From positions 1 to 8,006 of the forward strand of contig CAZLNH010000020.1 of NCBI GenBank assembly GCA_964560775.1: 8,006 nucleotides of DNA, written 5' to 3'. The stretch comes from Woeseia sp964560775. GTDB lineage: Bacteria > Pseudomonadota > Gammaproteobacteria > Steroidobacterales > Woeseiaceae. Positions within the stretch are counted from its first letter, which is position 1; each line of letters starts with the position of its first letter. Shown here in pieces: positions 6,177 to 8,006 of the stretch. The translations under genes were made by a program, and so were the position numbers. The notes under the pieces were generated by a model, which searched no databases, was not told the origin of the DNA, and was given only the letters and a program-made list of their open reading frames with translations.

Positions 6177-7060
6177 CAGGATTCGGCGTCGTCAGACACC
6201 AGGCGCACGGACGATGCCGCACGCACATGCAGCGGTGCGTAGGCCTCGGCCTGCACGACTTCTATCGTTGACGAGCGCAACAATTCCAGTATCGCAATAA
6301 ACGTAACCGCGACGCCCATGCGCCCTTCTTCCGGATCAAAGAGATCCGCGAAACTTGAAAATGCATTGGCCTTGATGCGCGACAAAATTTCAGACATGCG
6401 TTGGCGTACCGACAGCGGCTCGCGCTGAAGGTGGAGGTTCGAAAACATTTCCGCGCGTTTCAATACATCGTGAAACGCCAGCAATAGCTCTTTGAGTGTC
6501 ACGTCCGGGAGTTGCGTGGTGACCTTGCGCTCCGGCGCATCCGCGCTGACTGGAAATACATCGCGCTCGAGTCGCGGCAACGCATCGATATCTTCGGCTG
6601 CTTTCTTGAAGCGCTCATACTCTTGCAACCTGCGCACGAGTTCAGCGCGCGGGTCTTCTTCCTCTTCCTCGATGGCCTCGGCACGCGGCAGCAGCATCCT
6701 CGACTTGATCTCCGCCAGCATGGCGGCCATCAACAGGTACTCGCCAGCGAGTTCCAACTGCATTTCCTTCATCAGTTCGATGTACTGGACGTACTGGCGC
6801 GTGATCTCCGCGATCGGAATGTCCAGGATGTCGATATTCTGGCGCCGGATCAGGTACAACAGCAGGTCAAGCGGCCCCTCGAAGGCCTCCAGGAATACCT
6901 GCAGCGCATACGGCGGGATGTAGAGATCCTGCGGCAGCTGGGTGACCGGCTCACCATCGACGACGGCAAACGGCATTTCGCCCTGCTCGGGCCGCAGGAC
7001 GCCATCGTGGACGTGTCTGGGCGCGTCCTTGCTGGAAACAATTGTCAATTCAGGCTTCAT
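6176..7060 (-). CDS. scpA: Segregation and condensation protein ScpA (kleisin)
   Basis: ScpA is the kleisin that bridges the two heads of SMC and is clasped by a ScpB dimer. The protein has 294 residues. The N-terminal SMC-neck-binding domain carries the family hallmark FEGPLDLLLYLI at 60-71, then NIDILDIPIAEITRQY at 75-90 and the long helix EYLLMAAMLAEIKSRMLLPR at 107-126. A Glu-rich linker (131-137) leads to the ScpB-binding centre, and the C-terminal winged helix includes GVAVTFIAILELLRSSTIEV from about 249. The first 45 or so residues precede the usual start of bacterial ScpA; the segment with FAVVDGEPVTQLPQDLYIPP looks like the extension I remember from pseudomonad ScpA proteins. The ATG at 7060 has a weak CGGAT about six bases upstream. 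It lies between yciO (73-base gap) and scpB in the minus-strand operon. In organisms with MukBEF this pair is normally absent, so an SMC-type condensin is expected elsewhere in the genome. Confidence 0.95.
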   Translation of the reverse strand: MKPELTIVSSKDAPRHVHDGVLRPEQGEMPFAVVDGEPVTQLPQDLYIPPYALQVFLEAFEGPLDLLLYLIRRQNIDILDIPIAEITRQYVQYIELMKEMQLELAGEYLLMAAMLAEIKSRMLLPRAEAIEEEEEDPRAELVRRLQEYERFKKAAEDIDALPRLERDVFPVSADAPERKVTTQLPDVTLKELLLAFHDVLKRAEMFSNLHLQREPLSVRQRMSEILSRIKANAFSSFADLFDPEEGRMGVAVTFIAILELLRSSTIEVVQAEAYAPLHVRAASSVRLVSDDAES

Positions 7061-7084
7061 GGGAGATCCGGGCGATGACGGCGC

Positions 7085-7115
7085 ATTTTAACGTAAATTG
7101 CGCGGCCTGCGGCAA
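7085..7115 (-). promoter_or_regulatory. Possible internal promoter for scpA
   Basis: In the 73-base yciO-scpA gap the minus strand has TAAAAT (7090-7085), five of six to the sigma-70 -10 box, and TTGCCG (7115-7110), four of six to the -35 box, 19 bases apart or 18 if the -10 is read as TTAAAA. Transcription would begin near 7078, leaving an 18-base leader. The spacing is slightly long and the match modest. The rest of the gap shows no stem-loop with a T-run. Confidence 0.25.
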
Positions 7116-7133
7116 ACGCTTTCGACAACGCAG

Positions 7134-7754
7134 TCAGTCTATGAAATCCAGTTTGCCACACCCCTTGCGTAGTACCTCGATCGAGCCTTTCGACAGGTCT
7201 ACAACGCTGGTCGGCTCGATGCCGGTAGGGCCGGATGACACGATGATCTCGATTTCGTGCCCAATCCTGCGCTCGATCTCGTCGACATCCGTCAACGGAA
7301 GATCGTCGCCGGGCAGCGACAACGTCGAACTCATGATTGGCTCGCCGAGCGCGCCAAGCAGCGCATGCACGACAGGATGATCGGGAATGCGCAGCCCAAT
7401 GGTGCGGCGGCGCGGATTCTGCAGGCGCTTCGGCACCTCGCGTGTCGCCTGGAGGATAAACGTGTAGGGCCCCGGCGTATGGGCTTTGAGAAGCCGGTAA
7501 GCCCAGTTGTCAACACGCGCGTACAGGCTGATCTCCGACAAATCAGTGCAAACAAGGGTGAAATTATGGTGCTTATCAGTTTGGCGAATCCGCCGGATGC
7601 GGTCCATCGCGCGCTTGTCGCCGATATGGCAGCCCAATGCATAGCTGGAATCGGTCGGATAGGCAATCAGGGCACCGCCACGGATCGCCGCCACCACTTC
7701 GGCCACGTGCCTCGGCTGCGGATTGACGGGATGGATTTCGACGATTTTGGCCAT
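7134..7754 (-). CDS. yciO: YciO-type protein of the YrdC/Sua5 fold
   Basis: With the start at 7754 the protein is 206 residues, the same as E. coli YciO, and aligns from its first residues (KIVEIHPVNPQPRH against the remembered FYIHPDNPQQR). The YrdC double-stranded-RNA/nucleotide-binding fold is shown by YPTDSSYALGC at 32-42, RIRRIRQ at 52-58, HNFTLVCTDLSE at 63-74, TPGPYTFIL at 93-101, RTIGLRIPDHP at 117-127 and PTSVVDL at 181-187. In true TsaC/Sua5, which make the threonylcarbamoyl-AMP for tRNA t6A, the first motif is usually KxR followed by NPL; here they are RIRQ and NFT, as in YciO. YciO is therefore a paralogue of unsettled function and should not be taken as the t6A enzyme. An in-frame GTG at 7793 would add 13 residues but is weaker. 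No Shine-Dalgarno precedes 7754. It is the first gene of the yciO-scpA-scpB-rluB operon. Confidence 0.92.
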   Translation of the reverse strand: MAKIVEIHPVNPQPRHVAEVVAAIRGGALIAYPTDSSYALGCHIGDKRAMDRIRRIRQTDKHHNFTLVCTDLSEISLYARVDNWAYRLLKAHTPGPYTFILQATREVPKRLQNPRRRTIGLRIPDHPVVHALLGALGEPIMSSTLSLPGDDLPLTDVDEIERRIGHEIEIIVSSGPTGIEPTSVVDLSKGSIEVLRKGCGKLDFID

Positions 7755-7760
7755 TTGGAC

Positions 7761-7790
7761 ATTGTATAGACAGCGCAACCGGGCCGTCGA
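7761..7790 (-). promoter_or_regulatory. Predicted promoter of the yciO-scpAB-rluB operon
   Basis: On the minus strand TACAAT (7766-7761, five of six to the -10 consensus, within TATACAAT) is preceded at 18 bases by TCGACG (7790-7785, four of six to the -35). The expected start of transcription, about seven bases past the -10, falls at or next to the yciO ATG at 7754. A five-pair inverted repeat, GCCGT/ACGGC with a four-base loop (7783-7796), overlaps the -35 and may be incidental. Confidence 0.4.
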
Positions 7791-7807
7791 CACGGCAATC
7801 TACATTT

Positions 7808-7819
7808 CAGGGCGCCCTG
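7808..7819. promoter_or_regulatory. 12-base perfect palindrome in the yciO-yciB divergent region, possible operator
   Basis: CAGGGCGCCCTG reads the same on both strands. It lies in the 116-base divergent intergenic region and covers the place where the -35 of the yciB promoter should be, so a bound dimeric regulator could act on it. Perfect 12-base palindromes arise by chance about once per 4 kb, so the site is only suggestive. Confidence 0.3.
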
Positions 7820-7828
7820 CATTTACGC

Positions 7829-7834
7829 TATCAT
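7829..7834 (+). promoter_or_regulatory. Predicted -10 box of the yciB promoter
   Basis: TATCAT matches the sigma-70 -10 consensus in five of six bases and would start transcription near 7841, giving a leader of about 30 bases. No good -35 is seen 17 bases upstream; that region is taken up by the palindrome at 7808-7819, which would fit a regulated or activator-dependent promoter. Confidence 0.4.
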
Positions 7835-7855
7835 GCCGGCCTTTCCAATTACTCC

Positions 7856-7864
7856 GGAAGCGGA
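7856..7864 (+). promoter_or_regulatory. Ribosome binding site of yciB
   Basis: GGAAGCGGA precedes the ATG at 7871, its CGGA ending six bases before the start codon. It supports this start. Confidence 0.5.
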
Positions 7865-7870
7865 TAATCA

Positions 7871-8006
7871 ATGCAACTGCTCTTTGACTATGTCCCCATA
7901 GTCATCTTTATTGCCGCCTATTTTTTCAAGGACATATTCTTCGCCACCGCCGTGTTGATGGTTGCGATGCCGACACTTATGCTCTTGCAATGGTTGATGA
8001 CCCGCA
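7871..8006 (+). CDS. yciB: Inner-membrane septation/envelope protein YciB (IspZ family), 3' partial
   Basis: Only the first 45 codons are inside the window; the full protein is normally about 180-200 residues with five or so membrane helices. The visible part begins MQLLFDYVPIVIFIAAYFFK, continues DIFFATAVLMVAMPTLMLL, and ends LQWLMTR. It matches the YciB pattern: a short amphipathic start with FD(F/Y)xP, a first membrane helix (about 7-18), the charged KDI(F/Y)xAT turn at 20-26, and a second helix (about 26-42). YciB is an inner-membrane protein that interacts with elongation and division machinery in E. coli and affects envelope synthesis; its molecular activity is not settled. It is read away from yciO, with its own predicted promoter and ribosome binding site. 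The identification rests on a short fragment, but the order of motifs is characteristic. Confidence 0.85.
   Translation, partial: MQLLFDYVPIVIFIAAYFFKDIFFATAVLMVAMPTLMLLQWLMTR

Noticed and set aside
7257..7769. A 170-codon plus-strand frame opposite yciO
   Set aside because: Antisense shadow of a full-length YciO with clear family motifs; no homology or ribosome binding site seen.
1..8006. Mobile elements, CRISPR arrays, tRNA/rRNA genes, defence or toxin-antitoxin modules
   Set aside because: None found: there are no transposase or integrase motifs, no regularly spaced repeats, no cloverleaf with CCA end, and coding sequence fills nearly the whole window with known housekeeping families.

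Overview
The window is an ordinary chromosomal housekeeping region of a fairly GC-rich gammaproteobacterium. Three things point there: a UbiG ubiquinone methyltransferase, a YciK/RluB/YciO/YciB set of proteins whose closest remembered relatives are enterobacterial and pseudomonad, and the order mtaD-ubiG-mupP...yciK, which I know from Pseudomonas. The species cannot be told from this sequence. Coding density is about 97%. I see no tRNA, rRNA, CRISPR array, insertion sequence, phage gene or toxin/defence module.

Layout. Positions 2-4493 hold a plus-strand run of five genes: a 5'-truncated MtaD-type amidohydrolase, ubiG, a HAD phosphatase best read as MupP (MurNAc-6-phosphate phosphatase), rmuC, and a yciK-type short-chain dehydrogenase. 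The first four are joined by stop/start overlaps of 1-4 bases and the fifth follows after 19 bases, so this is almost certainly one transcript. It converges, across only 14 bases, on a minus-strand operon (7754 down to 4508) in the order yciO, scpA, scpB, rluB. A 116-base divergent intergenic region (7755-7870) separates yciO from the plus-strand start of yciB, which runs off the right edge.

How the genes fit together. The left operon mixes purine-nucleoside/SAM by-product salvage (MtaD), a SAM-dependent ubiquinone step (UbiG, whose product SAH is a possible MtaD substrate), cell-wall sugar recycling (MupP), a DNA-maintenance protein (RmuC) and an uncharacterised oxidoreductase. The right operon joins the two non-SMC subunits of bacterial condensin (ScpA, ScpB) with a 23S rRNA pseudouridine synthase and a YrdC-fold protein; this is a conserved neighbourhood rather than an obvious pathway. 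YciB is an inner-membrane protein of cell-envelope synthesis.

I found no convincing undescribed system. The points most worth checking are the MupP assignment (easily mis-annotated as phosphoglycolate phosphatase), a possible leaderless start for yciO, a 12-base palindrome at the yciB promoter, and an unusual active-site loop in the MtaD-like protein.
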